Source: Massospora cicadina (lineage: Eukaryota > Entomophthoromycota > Entomophthoromycetes > Entomophthorales > Entomophthoraceae). Taken from it: a DNA stretch of 64,000 nt. The notes beneath the pieces were generated by a model. It made no database searches and was not told the origin of the DNA. It saw nothing but the letters and a program-made list of their open reading frames with translations. The position numbers and the translations under genes were made by a program. Of this stretch, positions 1 to 12,529 are shown one piece after another. The stretch covers positions 62,001-126,000 of the forward strand of contig JAKSZP010000177.1 in the NCBI GenBank assembly GCA_022478985.1, read 5' to 3'. Every line of letters starts with the position of its first letter. Position 1 is the first letter of the stretch.

Positions 1-900
1 ATGACATGCATGTTGGCGAAATTGAAAAGTCAGGTAAGAATGATCTGCTACATCCCCTATAGTAGGCTGAAGGTACGTGGACCTCAGTATCAGTTGACTT
101 CATTGTTGAGCTTCTTTGCTCTAAAAGTTTAATTCACTTATGGTGGTTGTGGGCTGCTTATCCAAATTTTCGCTCTTTATCCCATTTTTCATCAGCCATC
201 ACCTCAGAGGGAATGGCCCAGTTTTTTGCGCGGCATGTGTTCTCAATGTTGGCTTGCATCAGGGGATTGTGAGTGATTAAGGCCTGCAGTTTATGGCGAG
301 TTTTTGGACTGGACTACTGGCTATCTTGAAGATTAAGCTGTGCTGCTCCACAGCATACATCCACAGTCTTATGGCCATACATTTTAGGTTAACCTGATTT
401 TCATACAGTGTTTTTGCAGCTACACTTCTGCTGTGCAGGATACCTGTGAGGATGATCTTCCATTGGTAAATTTGCATATAAAATCAATAGCACTCATGCA
501 TCTACTGGTTTCTCACCATAATAGGCCATGCTATGGTATAACCCCTCAATTTATATTAGCCTATTCCTTCACCTGGATGTCCCTGCTGCGGCAGACCATG
601 TGCAGAACATATAAGCACCCAAGCCTTGGTTCAAGAGCACCTGACCAAGGCAATTAGTGATTACAAGTGGTTTGCAGATCGCAAGCACCTCACCACCTAT
701 GACATTAAGGTGGGTTCATTAGTTATGCTCAATAAGTGCCACTCACATTTAAAGGTTCAATTGCAGAATAACAGTGATCAAGTATTCTGGTCCTCACATG
801 GTGCAGGAGGATCTGAGAATTGGAGCCTTCCAGTTGGACCTACCTGCTCATTGGAAGAAGCACTTGGTCTTCCATGCTTCCCATTTGTCTTCTAAGGGAA
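1..900 (+). pseudogene. Gy1: decayed Ty3/gypsy integrase, truncated by window start
   Basis: This is the 3' part of a gypsy pol gene, coding for the retroviral-type integrase that inserts element cDNA into the host genome. Across shifting frames one reads a core with VDFIVEL near 93-113, GMAQFFARHVF near 215-245, IVSD followed by a stop at 266-280, and a corrupted HPQ-G box at 355-390 where the expected catalytic Glu is not seen. Then come a THASTGFSP-like stretch near 500-520, VQEHLTKAISDYKWFADRKH at 628-690 and a GPFK/LPAHW-type C-terminal barrel near 790-890. The order and motifs match fungal chromovirus integrases. Stops and at least three frameshifts make it non-functional. No LTR could be assigned because the element is cut by the window edge. 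Confidence 0.8.
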
Positions 901-934
901 GGAACCCGCCATCCCCAAAACAATTGTAATCAAG

Positions 935-1090
935 GGTTCAGAAGAAGCGGAGGTGGAAGCCAATTCAGAAAAATAGAAATTCCGTCACTCAGTGCAATAC
1001 TTGGTTGCCTGAAAGAGATTTTCTTCCTATGAGAACAGTTGAGCCAGTGCTCATGATTGTGCAAACTGCTGTGAGTTGGTAAGCCTTCCA
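935..1090 (+). pseudogene. Gy1: chromodomain remnant at the integrase C-terminus
   Basis: Directly after the integrase barrel the frame reads EVEA, then HSVQYLVA, a stop, KRFSSYENS, a stop and ASAHDCANC. This is the signature of a chromodomain (VEAIL...YLVKWKGY...ENSWEP), the histone-mark reader that chromoviruses carry at the end of integrase to choose heterochromatic targets. Both stops fall where the family has Trp, and both are TGA, as expected from TGG-to-TGA transitions. This places Gy1 among the chromoviruses. The reading continues weakly to about 1300 (a Lys/Arg/Pro-rich tail). Confidence 0.7.
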
Positions 1091-1299
1091 CATTGCACAC
1101 CCAGACAGTCCTTGCCCACCCCAGAAAGTTGTCACTAGTTTGGAAATCAAGCTGCCTAAAGTGCACAAGAATGTTGCACTCACCCATGTTCTTGGTGGTT
1201 ATGCTCCTTCAATTAAAAAAGGGAAGGGTAATTAAGCCTTAGGAACTACTTTTGCAGCTTAATCAGGAGAAATTCTCAGTTCAAACCAAGAAGGGGAGG

Positions 1300-1650
1300 A
1301 AGCCGGCGGCCATCCCTCTTGTCACCCTTAAAGAATTTACCCATGTGGTAGATAAAAGGTAAATAAAAGCATATCTTCTAATAATCGCTCCTCTTCATCC
1401 TCTGCTCACCATCAAGAGTCAGTTAGAAAAATCTGGGAGTTGTGTCAGGAGGTGACAATGGTTATAACCCATTGCCAGTGGAAGAGTATCAGCGATTGTC
1501 CACAAAAGGTTCCCTCCACTAGTTTGAGTTCTGCCAGCAAAATTAAATTGGTAACCAATGAAGATAAATTGATTGAGTCAATCTCTGGCTCTAAAATCAC
1601 CATCCGCCCTTCCCCTCTAATGCAAATACAACAAGTCCATCCATGACAGG
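1300..1650. other. Junction between Gy1 and Gy2, unassigned
   Basis: Between the end of the recognisable chromovirus tail and the start of minus-strand Gy2 lies about 350 bases. A plus-strand frame is open at 1440-1646 (about 68 residues, polar, no recognised motif). It could be a pol tail or chance. I see no LTR terminus, primer site or polypurine tract here. Confidence 0.3.
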
Positions 1651-1849
1651 TACAGGCGCAATTAAATATCTTCCCTACTTATTAAAACTGGCCATATGTG
1701 GCCTGGCCATGGGCGCAACATACTGTCCACTGGAGGAGTTTTCATCATCATTTCAAGTGTGATTGTGGTGAAGTAGATATTCTTTTTATTAAATTTGATA
1801 CCAATCTGACTGGGAAGGTTGGATCTGAGTAGGTAAGCAATCATTTAGA

Positions 1850-2760
1850 ATGTCAATCCGCAATAACTGAATTACAAGATATTTTCTGACAAACGTGCAC
1901 TTAGTCCAATTACCCATCTAGTGAGCATGTAGGGCAGTGATTCAATAGGTAGCATTATTGCTATATTTTTCTCTTTCCAGTTTTTAGTTTTAATAGAGAA
2001 ATTTTTAATAAAATTTAAATTTGTATGTGAAATTAAGAAGTCTGCCAGATATTTTATGGGTATGATTTCCAAATTTGGAAATTTCTGGTAGGTACTAGTG
2101 GTTGACCTATCCCTTTTTCATCCATCAATATGGATGGGTGTACCAGAGGTATTATGGCTGGCGTTCTGGGTGGTAACCCATCTGGAGTGCCAGCGCGGAC
2201 TTGTTATTATCAGCACACTCCATGACATTAGGCACAAAAATTATTATTAATTATTCAGCCCTTTTTTGGGGTTGTACATGCATTGTTTTTAAAAAGCGTG
2301 TACCAAAGTTTGATTGAGACTTTCAGTCATTTCATTGTACTAAAAGTTGTAAGATATGCTCGTAGAATGCTTTGTTGGAACATAGATTTTTTGTTGACAA
2401 ATATTCTGATGTTGAAATGGTATCACTGTCTGATAATATAGTGTGTGGGAGCCTATTAGTAGTGAGTAATCCTTAATAAAAGCTGAGTCACTTGAGGGAA
2501 TCTGATTTAGGTACAGCCTTGGCAACATGCCATCTAGTGATTTAACTTAATGGCGAAAAAAGTGTAATTGCATCCATTACTGATGATAGGAAATGTCCCT
2601 AAAAATAATTCCCCTATATTGAATGGCTTGCTAGTGACAATAAGATTAAGGAAATTATGTGGTTTTAATTTTGTTGCAAATACTTGACATAAGTGACAAG
2701 TAGAAATGTAGTTGCAAACTTCAGTTTAAGCATTAGTCCACCAATAGGTTGTAAATAGTT
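1850..2760 (-). pseudogene. Gy2: integrase remnant
   Basis: On the minus strand the zinc-finger end shows CHLC near 2690 (the CxxC half of the HHCC finger). The core then reads LPHTI-SDSDTI near 2420-2450, which holds the second catalytic Asp, and NEMTESLNQ near 2310-2340, which holds the catalytic Glu. CTTPKKWAEYL and a MGYHPE box follow near 2170-2280. A C-terminal domain resembling WKEK...P...G-W--LSAR is seen around 1880-2000. These are standard gypsy integrase landmarks. Frames shift several times, so it is a pseudogene. Confidence 0.75.
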
Positions 2761-2999
2761 TTTCCACATAGCTTGTTTTTTAAAATATCTGGTGTCATCA
2801 TGAGCTTCTTCTAGATACTTTAGATGTAAACTCTTTTAGATCACTTGAATAATAGATCTATTAGCTTGCACATAAATCTGATTTTCTGAATATTCATAAA
2901 ATTTGGTGCACTTTATTTTAGTCTTCATTTGTCAGTTACTCCGTCAGGGGTTTTTTTATTAAATTTGAAAAATCGTCATACCTGTACCAACTCTGGCTC

Positions 3000-4260
3000 A
3001 AAATCAGTTATTTGCACATGGAAGGCTGATATTTTACTGGTGGTTAAGGGTATGCAAAAAAGACTATAATTGCAGGATTTAATTTTCCTGTCAGTGTACA
3101 AAATTAACAACAAATTACATCAGCTCATAGTTCCATCAGATATATCTGCCATTGGTAATTAAATTATTGAATAGAAAACACATGTCAGATTTTGTGGTAA
3201 AATGGTGACATCTTAGTCCAAAAGGTAGTATTAAAATCTCCTGAGTGCAATATGAGGCCAAATTTCTTTTTGTAATTGGAAAATGAGTTTTTCTGGAGTA
3301 AAATATTTGCAAATATATTCAATAATTAGGCGCTTTTCATCATGTATTTTGTTAAATCTGCTTTAAGGCGATGTCACTGGCATATGTAAAAATTTAATAA
3401 TTACTTCTATAAAGTTTAGAAATTAAGGTAGGTTTCCAAGTCATTGATATTTACTATTTGTCATACTGTGTTGTTAAAGGTGGTTAAATTACCAAGGTAC
3501 AGATGCTTCTTTAGAAGATATATAGGGGCAAAGAGTTTACTGTAGCTGGATATAAATGAGTGAAAATAGTAGAAATTGCCCAGAAATTATTTAATTCATG
3601 ATATTTTTATGGTATGGTCAGGATAGAATGGCCTCAACTTTCTCAAAAAGGGTTTTTCATTCAGCAGGTGTAAGGACATGTCTCAATAGCTGCAATTCTT
3701 GGGTGCACAGGGTTAAACTTATTATACGTTGAAACTAAAAATGGATTCTCAGATTTGGTCAAATATTACTTATCTCTGAGGTGTTATAAAAAATTAGGTA
3801 ATAAATTATGATATTGTCAAAGTAAACAGTGACAGTGGTTGATAAGATTGCGAAATAATTTGTCCATTACTTTTTTTAAAAGTTTGTGGTGCTCCTATAT
3901 GTCTGAAGGGCATTTTGGTGTATATAAGATGGCTGTACTTGGTAATAAAGGCCGTTTTTAAAATTAAAATTTCATCCATTTCAAGATTTCATCCAGAAAA
4001 CAAGTCAAGGTTGGTGAAAATAAATTTTCTCCCATGTCGTTGAAGATGTCTGGGTCAATGGCAATGGGTAGTCATAAACTGGTCAGATTACTAAGTGGAA
4101 TGAATTATGAAGTTTAAAGTTTTCCATTTTTTAGGAACTAAGACAACTGGAAAAACCCAAGGGGATTTTAGGGTCAGATATATATTCTGGCTAATCCCTT
4201 TTAATTTCGTTTTTCCAAACAGTTTGTGTGCTTAAGGAAATAATAGGGCCTTTGGGCAAT
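3000..4260 (-). pseudogene. Gy2: reverse transcriptase and RNase H remnant
   Basis: The polymerase that copies element RNA into DNA is recognisable on the minus strand. LFLKNGKL near 4130-4170 corresponds to the KKDGK finger motif. FFLDEILKWM-like and KTAFI-like stretches lie near 3960-4030. GAPQTFKK-MDKLFRNLI lies near 3850-3900, and the catalytic loop reads VYFDNIIIY near 3800-3830. The family has YxDD here; the second Asp is Asn in this copy. RNase H-like and connection sequences continue to about 3000 but are too eroded to mark residues. Confidence 0.7.
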
Positions 4261-5299
4261 TATATTCATCTTCCACATCAATATGTTGTTGACCATGATT
4301 AGATAAAAAATCAGTTATTATGTTGATTTTATATCTTTATTTTTGAACTAGCTTGAGTTATCGCTCCTTCTCAGGTTCCTCAGAAGTTTTATCATATCTG
4401 AATTTGTTGAGTAATCCTGGTGCACAGGTATGAGACATGTTGCTAAGGTAGTTTATAAGGTATTACAGTGTTGTTATAAAAGATGAGCAATGATTTGATC
4501 CCTTGTTCAGTTTCAAGGTACCTTAGTCATTTTTAAAATTTGATGAGTATCCCCAATACTTTGAGAGCTTGTCCAAGTAATATCATGGAAAATTATTTGT
4601 GTTTAAATATGACGGTGTCAATCAATCATACTTTGCTGGTAATTCCTATGATTGAATTGAAGACTCAGTCGCAACAAGTTTGTTGATGTCCTCCAGCCAT
4701 TAAGATGAATAGTCTGCTCATAATTACAACTTCACAACAGAATATCAAAAAGAAACTTCTTAGTACCAATATTGGCAATGACCCAGAGTCCAAGATAAAT
4801 GGAAGATGTAACCAAAATGTACATCCTTGGGTAAATGGGACTCCATAGTTTATAAATAGAACCTTGGGTTTATATCAATTTTCAGATCTATGTAAGGCTT
4901 ATGACTAATGCAAAATTTTGTCCTAATACAGGGTTAGCTTTTCATAATTATCTAAGGGATAAAGTGATAATAGTTTTACCAAACTTTGGCTGATAAAATC
5001 CCACTTGAGTTAATACAGAATAATTGATTGGGGTAAGCATTTTTTTGTGGAATGTGATGGTTGGGTAAACTAATCGTTACATATCAACTTTAGTTTTTTA
5101 AAATGCAAACTTGAGTTTAAATGATTTTGGGGATTTTTGGATGAGGTTGGGCTTGGCGCTGAGATGTGCCCTCATAAGCCATTCTTTAGGACCATAAGGG
5201 CTTAAAGGATGGTTGGGGAGAGGCTCCTTGGAAGGACAACTTTAAAGGTCAAGCCCACAAGATTACAAACTTTGATTTATCGCCCTGTACCACTCTAAC

Positions 5300-5720
5300 A
5301 TGGGTTTCTCCTGTGGCTTTTAAGACCACCCTTATTTTGTATTGCTTGAGAACCTGCAACAAATTAAGTTTTTGTAGTATTAACAAAGTTCAGGTTTTCA
5401 GGGCTTGATCTCCCCTGATTATTCTATCTTTTCCTTAATGCTTGTGGTGCCAAATTATTGGGGTTCTGTTTGTTTGCAACCCTAATTTGATAATATTTAT
5501 TTTAAGTTTAATTCTGTGGTTTTTAGACTTACTTACTTGTATTGTTTTTCTATCTTCAAATTTCATTAATTCAGAGGTAAGTTGGTTAGTTGTATGTTGC
5601 ACTACACCTACAACAAGAGTCCCACCTCACATTGACCTTTACTTTGGCATTGTAAATTGACGCAAACTAATGCAAGGTAATGATTGGAAACTTGGATGGT
5701 TTCATTTGTTAAAGGGAAGT
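5300..5720 (-). pseudogene. Gy2: possible protease/linker zone
   Basis: This stretch lies between gag and reverse transcriptase on the minus strand, where gypsy protease should be. Short in-frame pieces such as TLVVGVV are visible, but no clear D-T/S-G-A triad survives. The assignment is by position only. Confidence 0.3.
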
Positions 5721-6239
5721 TTAAAGATAGGCTATTTGGTAAAAATAGTTACTCTTGCTGGATATATTGATGTTGTTTGACAATGTATTTAAGTTTTCTT
5801 TTAATAGACATGTGTTTAGCTGGGTGAAATGACCAATAATGAGTTGGTGCTTCTCAAAAAATTATGGTAGGTCAATTCTTTGCGTCTGAACGTACTTGAA
5901 GATGGTCATCATATTTTCCATGAGTATTCCTTGGGGTCAGGAAATTTCGAGCATTTTAATCAGTAAATCATTATTATATTCTTCTTCAGTGGTTTAGTAA
6001 CTTATATATCTGGTTTGGGGTTTCTCCAAGCTTGTATTTTTAGTAGCATATTTATCCAATAAAGCAGTAAATTGATCAGCTTTAATAAAAAGTTTTTATT
6101 TTATCTATCAAATCTGGCTCATGGGTTTGTGAGGCGCTGGATTAATTTCAATCATTGTTCATGACAACATCTCAATCTTAGGTTGATTTTGTCATCACAT
6201 CTGAGGCTGGGTTATGTAAACATGTTTTATTTGTATCAG

Positions 6240-7232
6240 ATCATACCAATGTTGCAGACTCCACCAATAAGGACGGCGGCCATCTGTATTCATCACTTAA
6301 CACTGTGGGCAAGGAGCTTGACACTGCAAGCATGGAGCTTGGCACTGACAGAAATGGTGCCCTGGCTGGTTGCAATTGAAACATTAGAGATAGATGCAAA
6401 GAACTTAAACTTATACTAGAATGGTTCATTATTGAATCTTCTACCATGAGCGCATGGATTTTCTGATCCCTCTCATTGGTCAGTTTAATGTTGAGTACCT
6501 TAGGAATATCCAAAGTTTCAGAAGCATCACAATCTAGAGGTAATGATTCATTTTGGCTTTGAAGTTTTGGAGTTGCAGCGCCATAAATTTGCAAGTCATA
6601 AATAATTTTGACAGGCAGCAATGGCTTTATCTATATGGGTAGGTTAGGCCATTAGCACAGCATTGAGATAAAGGCTCTCCAAGATGTGAAGGAAGCAGTT
6701 GAGGAGTAGATGATAAACTTCCTTACAATATTAGTAAGTAACTAGGTTTTAGAGCCTTATCAAGTCTTTATATATGGAGATTAACTTTTCTGATGCTGGT
6801 AAAGACATTAGATTGAAGTCAGCTGAATCTCTCATAAAGTTGGGAGAAGGGTAGTGGAACTTTCCATGCCGTGGGGGTTCCAGTCTTTCCATGATTGAAG
6901 AGTAAATTGGCACAATGTCATTTTCATACTTGTCCAACAAGAAGCTTGGTTACTTCTATGAATTGTTGCTGCAAATTCACACTATAGTTATCTCTCCAAG
7001 CATTGTAATTGTCCAATCACTCCTAGATAGGACCATGGTTGAATTTCTCTAGGTTCTGCTTGGTGCACGTTCTCATAATTTAAATAGAAGTAAGTTGGTT
7101 GAAAGGGTTATTGCAAGTTTCAGAGTATCATATCCAGAAGGATCGTTATTCTGTCATGATAAAAAATGGAATTCTAGCTTCATCATAAAGGGCGGTGTTT
7201 TTGACACTAGGATTATTGTTTGTATTAGGCAT
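6240..7232 (-). pseudogene. Gy2: gag-like region
   Basis: The first ATG downstream of the candidate primer site is at 7232 (frame begins MPNTNNNP). A 126-residue open stretch at 6241-6621 and a 63-residue one at 6749-6940 lie in the expected position of gag, the structural capsid protein. No CCHC zinc knuckle was found. The polar composition and placement support gag, but no motif proves it. Confidence 0.45.
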
Positions 7233-7275
7233 TGTAGCAGTTTGTCATTATGTGTTATCATTATGTAATACGCAC

Positions 7276-7295
7276 AGAAATTTAAGTGGGGTCCA
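7276..7295 (-). other. Gy2: candidate primer-binding site
   Basis: The minus strand reads TGGACCCCACTTAAATTT just upstream of the gag ATG, with a leader of about 43 nt. That is the same spacing as in Gy5, where the primer site is clear. The tRNA primer is not identified. Confidence 0.35.
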
Positions 7296-7296
7296 T

Positions 7297-9529
7297 TGAG
7301 ATAAAAAAATATTGTATACGTCAAAAATAAAAATTATAATTAAAAATTTTTATAATAAACTTGGATCATGTTTTTTACCTGATTATTTATAAAAAACAAA
7401 GGGAAAAGGATGTTGGTTATCAAAGATAATCATATATAGATGAATAGAAGAGATCTAGGGGCAAACCAAAAAAAATATCTATGATAGATCAGCATACACA
7501 GAACTTCCATGACATCATTACACAAACACATACTTATAAATAGCTTAATATATCAGATCAACTAGAAAACGTTAAAGCATCATGAAAAAACTCCTGCTTT
7601 TTGAGTAAACAAATTATAATAAGTCTATTTTTTGGGATCTGTAATATAAGTAGACAATTTTTCTATCTGTGTAGTATAGCTAGACTTCTATTAAATTTTA
7701 CTTTAATACTGAAAGGTCTCATCTTATATATTTACATCTATATCTTAAGCTTTATAAAGCAGGTGAGTCAGCAAAGTATTGATCTATGAAAACAGAGGAT
7801 CAATTTGTCAATGATATGGATATACTCAGTAGAGTTTATTAAAATCCAAGAAAATATAAAGATTTGTCATAGCCCAGAATACTTTTCTGCGGTGTATATG
7901 CTTTCTTATCAACCTTGTGCCTGAATTATAATTGGTATACTAATTTTGTTCATATATGTTGCAAAAACTTAAATTTATAGTTTATGCTTGTAATATGTAT
8001 ATTAAATATTGAATCCTTCAGAAGATGGTGACGTCATCATGATTTTTTTATGTTTTTAAGAGTTTATCTTCAAATGCTTATGCATAGAGCCCTATGCAAG
8101 TAATAGTATGCTACAGAGCCATTGGGGAATTATATAGTAACTACAATCCTTAGTTCCAATCAGTTTGAGCTATCCAATATGCATTTAGAAACAGTCCAAG
8201 CCCACATTAACTTTCTGATATCTATTTGATATTTCTTTAACTATAATAGCTTACATTATAAATTTTTTTGTCACAGCTATAAATATGGACAGAACCTTGC
8301 ACCCCTTTTAACTAAGAGGGATATTAATCCTAAGACTATGTCTGTTACAAAGCTCAATGACCTGGGTCATACTTTGGATAAAAAAGGGGAGCAGCTGGCT
8401 CCCCTGTTCAACCCTCCCACTCCCCAAGAAAATACCCTTTAGTATCAATAATTTGGCAGAAAATTATGCGCTAAAACTTGAGCAATTTTTAAGCTGAATT
8501 TTAGGTATCTTTACCACTAAAAACAGTCATAATTCCCTCTCCCAAACGGAGGGCTCAACCCAGAGCTCTTTCAGTTGGATATAGCTTGATACCTAAGAAA
8601 CCTTAAGTGAAAGATAATCTTAAGGTAAAGTCTTTATAAGAAATAATTTAACAGGAAAAACATATAATTGCATCTATTTGTGTTAAAAAATATAAAACTG
8701 TTATGGTAGACTTGAATAATTGTAACATAAAGTTGGCCATTAAAAATAAAAATAATCATGTTTAAAATTGCTCAGTTCCATTTCAAAACACTCAAGCCTA
8801 CTAAGCCTGTGTCATTATTCCCTACTAATGAAACCCTATAGCTTGCATATTGTATGTTATTAGGCTATTAATGATTTTAAAGATTTTATAAAAACAATCT
8901 TAGAACCCTTTGTTTAAACGTAAAGCCACATGATCTTTTTATCTAAAAATCCATCCACTTAGGCTAATAGAGGAGCACATTCTTTTAGCACAGTAATTGT
9001 AATGGCCATATATTGGTAATTTCTGTTCTTGCTGCCACAAACTTAGGTATGCAAGAGGAGTATTGGTCAGCTCCAGTGCTTTAGGTACCCAAACTGCACC
9101 TCCTCCTCTTAACTTAGCTTAAAAGTTTTGTCTCATTGAAAAGATAAAGATGCTTACAGCAAAAATTATTTACTAAGATGGCTCAATGGAAGCCCTGGTT
9201 GAAATTATTGAGATCTATTAAACCTCTTTTTTGATCACCTATATAGGTACCAAATACAATAGTCATCTAATGAATTTTGGATTTGCATACTTCCCATCTT
9301 AAGCTTGACACTCGTCCCAGGAACCATGATTTTAGTTAATTACTTTTTGTATCTCCCACTTGGCAGATATTATTACCATATTATCAGAATGGTGGAGCCT
9401 TATGGCCTTTTTGGCACTATCATAGGTACTTGAATATCCATAATGGAAGCCAGGTATTTCCTTAGCAAACCGGATTTATGAACTATACTATTGTCTTGAG
9501 TATCCTGCATATTGATTAAGCTTTATTCA
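7297..9529. other. AT-rich spacer, possibly holding the 5' LTR of Gy2
   Basis: About 2.2 kb of AT-rich sequence with many stops on both strands. By position the 5' LTR of Gy2 should begin just right of 7297, but no partner copy was found to define it. Apart from the small open frame at 8272-8445, no gene is supported. Confidence 0.5.
8272..8445 (+). pseudogene. Unidentified protein fragment in AT-rich spacer
   Basis: One plus-strand frame stays open for about 57 codons in otherwise stop-rich DNA, ending with TAG. It reads coding-like (LTKRDINPKTMS, then KLNDLGHTLDKKGEQLAPLF, then NPPTPQ). There is a weak internal echo LAPLL...LAPLF. It has no suitable start codon at its head and no recognised domain. 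It could be a fragment of another element's gag or a host exon; the function is unknown. Confidence 0.3.
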
Positions 9530-9931
9530 GTTTAAACATGATTCACTATAATTATCTCACATATGTTTTATGTACAAGCAACAAAAGTTGAACTAAATAG
9601 TATAAATGGTTTATGCAAGGAGATTGTCATGAATCTCCTGTTCCAAATAAATTATAATTAATACAAAATTAGATAACCAGAGTACCTAAATTAAAAATTG
9701 GAACAAGACACTGTAAACATTGTCAATGACTTGGTGACCCCATAGAGTATATAAATATTAAGTAAAAACAACACATGGCTAACAAGAATTATATGGTGAA
9801 TCTCCAGGAGGAGTTAATGACGAATTTTAATTTGGGGTCTAGACCCTTTAAGGCTTTATTTTAGAGTGATCCAGACACACCAATGGAGAAATTAATTTAA
9901 AAGCACAAATTTGAAAAATAAAAAAACCTAT
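9530..9931 (-). repeat. Gy3: 3' LTR, distal part
   Basis: This matches 45690-46030 (5' LTR of Gy3): both carry GAGTATATAAATA, then GGTCTAGA/ATCC-TTT, GCTTTATTTTA and CACCAATGG in the same order. It ends at 9931, exactly where the Gy4 LTR begins, and the homology resumes at 26553. The left limit near 9530 is approximate. Confidence 0.75.
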
Positions 9932-10992
9932 TGTTAAAAATTACTGGTTTTATTGATTGTTCATGGCTGATAACCCCTAATTTGATTAACTGCACAGGTT
10001 CAGTGTAGTGCAATCCTTCGTGTTGTCTGATAATAGTATTTATTTGTTTGTTAATAGTATGAAGACTATTATACTTAGTTAAATAAAGCGCTAGTATTGG
10101 GTCCAACGCTTGACTAGTATTACTCCTTAAAAACCTAAGATGCCCTCAATTTGGATTTGTTCCCTTATACCGCCTAACTTGATCTATGCTCAGATCCTCA
10201 TTTATGGCTTCTCTCTGGTGACACACAGTTGGAAGCAATCACCATCTCTCCTCAGCTTCACTTCTCTTAATCTACTCTCAAAAACTCACTCCTTATCCTA
10301 AAGAGTCTCCAATTAAAGCACAAAGCAATAAATTCCTTAAAAAAGAATAGAAGTAGTAATGGATTCTGGTAAAGTGTAAAGTGTGTTTTTATTAGGTGAA
10401 TTATTAGGGGAATTTATAGTAGGAATTTGGCGCCCAACCCTCAGTTGGAACCTCATCAATGAAACGGCAGCCGTCACCATTGAATTACCCACCTTTGTCT
10501 CATAAGTGATGGTATTCACCATACTAGCTAGGATTCTGTCATCAGACATCCTTGAGACCTAAAACGGAAAGAGTTGTAAAACGTGTCCCTAACGTTTTCC
10601 ACTAAATTCCAACAAAACAACCATATTTGGCAAGCGACCTGCTTGGGTAATGGGACTTGTTACCCATTAAGGCAGGTTACAAACCAAATGATTGATTTTT
10701 AAGTTGCAGGTGGCATCACTCGCCGCACAACTTGATCGCCAAATTCCCAATTGGTTGTTAATGAACCCAAAATGATCCCAATTGGTACACCTGATAGTTA
10801 ATCATTGATCAACTATCAGATGCCACCATTTCATCGGCACCTCTGCCTGATGAGATCTTAAGAATTCACCTAGTTTGATCCCTGATGGATCTGAACCAGG
10901 TGGATTATCTAAAATTCCCCAAACATTGTTAACCTGAATAAGGGTCAACTGATATCCAATTCAATCGCTATAGGGAATTATCCCCTATAAAA
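9932..10992 (-). repeat. Gy4: 3' LTR, distal part
   Basis: This copy matches the 5' LTR of Gy4 (25442-26552) in the same orientation over about 1.05 kb. Shared landmarks include CAGGTTCAGTGT, AATAGTATGAAGACTATT, ACTAGTATTGGGTCCAACGC, CCGCCTAACTTGA and GGGAATTATCCCCTA. It begins TGTTAAAA at 9932 and is preceded by CCTAT, the left target-site duplicate. The match stops near 10990, about 47 bases short of the start of the LTR unit, where other sequence intervenes. Confidence 0.8.
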
Positions 10993-11244
10993 GGATCAGG
11001 TACATGAGACTACTGATTTGTACACTCAGTCAAATACTTCTTTATTTCAGCAAATTACGGTTGATTGGACTCAATGCTTCTCAGGATGACCTTTGGCATG
11101 CGGCTCTCTTCCTCTTCCCCCTCACTACCACCTACTCAGAGCGCAGTCCCACAATATTCTGTTATTCTGGGTTATTTGATTTACTTATGATGATATTAAT
11201 CCCAGTATCTGGTTTTCCCATCCGGGAATATGACCCACTTTCAT
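10993..11244. other. Unassigned piece between Gy4 LTR and solo LTR
   Basis: About 250 bases join the truncated Gy4 3' LTR to the solo LTR at 11245. A plus-strand frame is open from 11004 through 11276, but it runs into the LTR and has no recognised motif. It may belong to the same LTR as 12530-12804, interrupted by the solo LTR. Confidence 0.35.
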
Positions 11245-12529
11245 TGTTAAATTCTGAGGATTTCTTGCTTGATTAATTTGAACCTGCACGCTTGATCAGA
11301 AAAAAACTCAGCTTACTGATCCTTAATTTTTACAGTGGCTTATGTTATTTTGACCATTCAGAAACTCAGTAGAAGTTTTTAAATAGCCTAACTCTTCTGG
11401 TTGATATTGGACTTAACTTCCCTTTGTAATTGGGAACTTCTTCAAAGGCATGCAAAGTTACAAGCTGTGGATTCTGAGAATCTAGCTTGTGAACACTATT
11501 TAAAAGGGACTCCTGATAAAAACAGAATGAGTTTGAATAAAATAATTCTTTATTTTAAAAAATTATTTGATAAAATTTTTCTAGGCCAGTCGCTGTTATC
11601 TATACATCTAGGGCATCTCCTGGCCACATTCAAGCATGCAATTTCAACAGATTATTTTCCACCTCAGTTTGGCCCTTTAACTGATATGACTATAACCTAT
11701 TGCTAGGTTTATTGGTGGCAAAATACTCTCATATTCAAGAGAATTCCAGGGGCAAAAATCGCAACAAAAAGCGTGCAAAATTGTCCTAGGATCATCTTGA
11801 TATGAGTTTTAGCATACTGCCGACAAAATACAAATTCTGGGATATTTTGGCATTAAATTAAGTAAGTGACATACCCATAATTGGGACGTCAGCAGGCCTC
11901 TCTCAATAGCACTAGGTACTCCCATTTGGGCGGTCCATGTGCAAGTTCTATTGTGCCAATTATGAGGATTGACATAAAAAGGTTGCCATAGGGCGGGAAA
12001 TTGATTATTCTTAGGACCAGCTCAATTTGTGTTATTACCATACAGCTGATGGAACCGACTCCCTAATTGGGTTGTCAACAGGCCCTCTCAAAAGCATTAG
12101 GTACTCCCATTTGAGAGGTCCATGTGTAAGTGCTATTGTTCCAATTACAAGGATTGACATACAAGTTTTGCCCTAGGGTGGGAAATTGATTATGTTTTTC
12201 ATCTATTTGTCCATAAATTTTAGGAGTTATCAACAGGTCAATCCTAAATGATTTCTCATGCTGAATTTTGATCTTGATCCCAATTAGTCAGGATTAATTG
12301 CCAAGCTTTGGTACAGCGATAATTATCCTGAATGTGCAAGTGTATTCAGCCTGTGCTTTTGATAGATTAATCAGATTGAATTGATGTTGAGATAATCGGC
12401 CCAAGCCATGTAATTGCAATAGGCTTTAAGTTGAGAATTAGAGTATTAGAGCGAGTATTGGGAGGATAATTGGCCAAATCTATTAGTTGTCAAATGGTTT
12501 ATTTTTGGGTCAACCACCAGAATTTGACA
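11245..12529 (-). repeat. Solo LTR of the Gy7/Gy8 type
   Basis: On the minus strand it starts TGTCAAATTCTGGTGG at 12529 and ends CAGAATTTAACA at 11245. It matches the LTR at 59097-60637 in the same orientation over most of its length, and the Gy7 LTRs in inverse orientation. It holds the conserved GGCCAG ... TATA-like ... CTGGCC core (11584-11625). No primer site lies beside its left end and no polypurine tract beside its right end, so it appears to be a solo LTR. Flanking 5-mers TTCAT and ATAAT agree at only three of five positions, so the duplication is unproven. Confidence 0.7.

Larger units (their letters stand above)
1650..7300 (-). mobile_element. Gy2: decayed minus-strand Ty3/gypsy retrotransposon
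   Basis: Reading the minus strand from right to left gives the gypsy order: a candidate primer-binding site at 7276-7295, a gag-like region starting at an ATG at 7232, a protease/linker zone near 5300-5700, reverse transcriptase near 4250-3770, RNase H near 3700-3000 and integrase near 2760-1850. Length without LTRs is about 5.6 kb, normal for gypsy. The element is heavily broken by stops and shifts. No LTR pair could be recognised; the sequence left of 1650 is another element (Gy1), so the 3' LTR is missing or disrupted. Confidence 0.75.
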
